From Candidatus Epulonipiscium sp. (lineage in GTDB: Bacteria; Bacillota_A; Clostridia; Lachnospirales; Cellulosilyticaceae): a DNA stretch of 5,999 nucleotides. The notes below the pieces were generated by a model. It worked only from the letters and a program-made list of their open reading frames with translations, ran no database searches and had not been told where the DNA came from. Positions within the stretch are counted from its first letter, which is position 1. Each line of letters starts with the position of its first letter. The translations under genes were made by a program, and so were the position numbers. The stretch is taken from positions 1 to 5,999 of the forward strand of contig DUUM01000203.1 in assembly GCA_012841565.1 (NCBI GenBank), in the 5' to 3' direction. This document shows positions 4,615 to 5,999 of the stretch, piece after piece.

Positions 4615-4969
4615 TTTTACCACTCTCCATTTCTTTAGATTTGTAGGTGAAGAAGCTTTCTAAAAATCCAATACTCTTAGCCAATTCCTTTTCTTCTTTT
4701 AGCTCTGTACCTAATAAAGCATCTTTCAAGCCTTTTAGTTCATCAATCGTGGTTGATATCTCTTTTAACTCTTGTTTTTGTATTTCTTTGTAACCATTCG
4801 CATCACCAAAGTTGCCTATATACTCGCCATTACAGTTTGCATACTCTTCTTGTGTCATATCCCAACACTCCTTGCACATCATGGCTGGCACATCTGCCAT
4901 AAATGGTGTAGGTCTTGTGATTAAGTACGTGTTGCCACAATAGCAACATTTTCCTAGCTTATAAATCAT
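4607..4969 (-). CDS. Zinc-ribbon plus helical phage protein (120 aa)
   Basis: This 120-residue protein starts with ATG at 4967-4969, inside the last codons of the membrane-protein gene (11-base overlap); GGAGGGTG lies 4 bases upstream. The N-terminus has paired cysteines, C8-x2-C11 and C32-x2-C35 (within the CCYCG and CKECW segments), consistent with a zinc ribbon. After a Gly/Asn-rich stretch, residues 62-115 are charged and helical (EIQKQELKEISTTIDELKGL, then ELKEEKELAKSIGFLESFF) and could form a coiled coil. Its 3' end overlaps the SSB start by 8 bases, so the two are likely made together, which suggests a role in replication or DNA binding. I do not recognise a named family. Confidence 0.75.
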   Translation of the reverse strand: MIYKLGKCCYCGNTYLITRPTPFMADVPAMMCKECWDMTQEEYANCNGEYIGNFGDANGYKEIQKQELKEISTTIDELKGLKDALLGTELKEEKELAKSIGFLESFFTYKSKEMESGKNE

Positions 4970-5255
4970 TTTTCACCCTCCAAACCTTCTTTAGCACTTT
5001 ATAGTTAGTTATAATTACTTTTTCTAAATCTTCTTCCTTTTTGATGTTCTCCTGTATAGCTTTAAGGTGCCTAAGATCATTGATCTTTCCGTTTGATGTA
5101 ATTACTAACATCCCATTGGTTAGCTTATTTCCTTTACTGCCTTTATAAACAATTAGATATTCATATTTCCTTACTATCCGTTTCCTCAACCATTTTATTG
5201 ATGCCAACAAAACAATCCACAATATGAGTAGACTCCAATATTCTGGCACTAACAT
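4959..5255 (-). CDS. Small single-pass membrane protein (98 aa)
   Basis: This 98-residue protein starts with ATG at 5253-5255, overlapping the stop of the 5249-5944 gene by 7 bases (ATGTTAG). Residues 7-21 (WSLLILWIVLLASIK) form one hydrophobic helix, followed at once by the basic run KWLRKRIVRKY. By the positive-inside rule the short N-terminus should face outside and the rest lie in the cytoplasm. The cytoplasmic part begins with a likely beta strand (YEYLIVYKG), then has a Gly/Asn-rich turn and charged helices (KAIQENIKKEEDLEKV). I recognise no family. A membrane-anchored cytoplasmic protein in an early phage operon could tether a complex to the membrane or affect the host envelope or superinfection, but nothing here decides among these. 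A GAGGA about 9 bases before the start is a modest ribosome binding site, so coupling to the upstream gene is likely. Confidence 0.75.
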   Translation of the reverse strand: MLVPEYWSLLILWIVLLASIKWLRKRIVRKYEYLIVYKGSKGNKLTNGMLVITSNGKINDLRHLKAIQENIKKEEDLEKVIITNYKVLKKVWRVKNDL

Positions 5256-5944
5256 AGTCTAATCTTCCTCAGCCTATCCAATTTGCTTTGTACCGCTTTT
5301 TCATTTCTTCCTAATTTTTCTGCTATTGCTTTAATATCAACGCCTTGCCCTGCCATTTTCAAAATCAGAAGTTCTTCTTCTCTTGAATAACTCTTTTTGG
5401 TAGCCACCGTAATTTCTCCGCTATCTCTTAAATCTTTTATTATTGCTCCGTATTCAAAGTTTGTTAGACCTAGGCCAGTTCTTATTTTTTCTCCATGATG
5501 ACCCATATTACGCAACTCCTTAACCGTGGCTCGGTTATCATTACTTCCAGATATTATACTTTCAAGCTCTACCATTTTTACCTTGTCTTTTTGGGTAACT
5601 GTTTTCTTTCTACCCTCGTACTTCTGAATTTTTTCTCGCTCTTTGGCATTTGGATATATCTTTCTATGTCTGTTAGATTCAAAAACAAAATCCATTACAT
5701 CGAGATATTTTTCACCTTTTATATGAACAACTGGCAGCTCTTTCTTTTTCTTGGGAATCATATGTGGTATTTGTCCTAACTTAGTTGGGTCAACTACATT
5801 ACAACCCTCCCTTTTCATATCTTCAAACCAACCTTCATTCTCACAATCAGCGCAATAACTTTCTAAGTGTTTGCTCTCCCACCCAACAACGAATGGATTG
5901 CCACATTTCTTGCATTTGTTGTAATTTAATGCCCCTGTCTGCAT
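5249..5944 (-). CDS. Zinc-ribbon protein with C-terminal Myb-like helix-turn-helix (231 aa)
   Basis: This 231-residue protein starts with ATG at 5942-5944; AGGAGGGGGAG lies a few bases upstream. The N-terminus has C11-x2-C14 and C31-x2-C34, a treble-clef or zinc-ribbon spacing. A long basic middle region follows (a PKKKKELP run near 64-71 and HRKIYPNAKEREKIQKYEGRKK near 93-114). Residues 121-181 resemble a small winged helix (ATVKELRNMG, then LTNFEYGAIIKDLRDSGEI). The end, about 186-227 (YSREEELLILKMAGQGVDIKAIAEKLGRNEKAVQSKLDRLRK), is a typical Myb/SANT-like HTH seen in many phage DNA-binding proteins ('IAxxLGRsxxAVxxKLxRL'). It is most likely a sequence-specific DNA-binding protein that controls phage genes or takes part in replication. 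Its target is unknown. It is the first complete gene of the visible operon. Confidence 0.8.
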   Translation of the reverse strand: MQTGALNYNKCKKCGNPFVVGWESKHLESYCADCENEGWFEDMKREGCNVVDPTKLGQIPHMIPKKKKELPVVHIKGEKYLDVMDFVFESNRHRKIYPNAKEREKIQKYEGRKKTVTQKDKVKMVELESIISGSNDNRATVKELRNMGHHGEKIRTGLGLTNFEYGAIIKDLRDSGEITVATKKSYSREEELLILKMAGQGVDIKAIAEKLGRNEKAVQSKLDRLRKIRLC

Positions 5945-5956
5945 TAACTCCCCCTC

Positions 5957-5999
5957 CTAATCTGGTATCTGTATTTTTATCAAGCTTTCTTTTATCGTC
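5957..5999 (-). CDS. 3' end of an upstream gene (13 codons)
   Basis: On the minus strand one frame runs from the window edge to a TAG at 5957-5959, encoding TIKESLIKIQIPD. The stop lies right before the AGGAGGGGGAG ribosome binding site of the next gene, the same stop-to-site packing as elsewhere in this operon. The second of the other frames stops at once (CGA TAA) and the third stays open into the 5249-5944 gene region, so this choice is likely but not certain. The product cannot be identified from 13 residues. Confidence 0.4.
   Translation of the reverse strand, partial: TIKESLIKIQIPD

Noticed and set aside
4615..4623. GTG start three codons before the SSB ATG
   Set aside because: SSB proteins begin at the conserved MNKVxLxG, and the ATG forms a typical 8-base overlap with the preceding gene.

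Overview
The window looks like the early/accessory region of a temperate phage or prophage of a low-GC Gram-positive (Firmicute) host. The DNA is AT-rich, almost every gene has a strong purine-rich Shine-Dalgarno, and one gene matches the DNA-binding domain of CodY, a regulator confined to Firmicutes. I cannot tell a Clostridia host from a Bacilli host from these bases. All supported genes lie on the minus strand, so transcription runs from high to low coordinates. They are short, tightly packed (gaps of 0-50 bases, several overlaps) and form what looks like one long operon with no visible internal promoter or terminator.

In transcription order: the last codons of an unknown gene (5957-5999); a zinc-ribbon plus Myb-like helix-turn-helix protein (5249-5944); a small single-pass membrane protein (4959-5255); a zinc-ribbon/coiled-coil protein (4607-4969); a single-stranded DNA-binding protein (4192-4614); a coiled-coil protein (3903-4166); and a free-standing CodY-type winged helix (3613-3888). 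Then come a cassette of small phage proteins (3334-3582, 3029-3313, 2437-2979, 2149-2397), an HNH endonuclease (1584-2147) and a short zinc-ribbon gene broken by a one-base frameshift in a run of eight T (1405-1573). The last genes are two unknown proteins (1030-1404, 682-1017), a sigma-region-4-like regulator of the kind that sits at the early/late boundary (115-666) and the start of one more gene (1-114).

Functionally this is a replication-support block (SSB, zinc-ribbon and nuclease genes) with three DNA-binding regulators. The SSB coats unwound phage DNA. The Myb-like and CodY-like proteins could control phage or host promoters. The sigma-like protein probably helps turn on packaging and structural genes downstream.

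The most interesting item is the 91-residue CodY DNA-binding domain. It keeps the recognition helix and wing almost unchanged but lacks the GAF sensor domain through which host CodY responds to branched-chain amino acids. Other points worth a look are the frameshifted zinc-ribbon gene, an exact 18-base direct repeat flanking a two-gene cassette, and a related linker sequence after three consecutive stop codons. No RNA genes, CRISPR array, insertion sequence or attachment site were recognised, and no stretch longer than about 50 bases lacks a gene.
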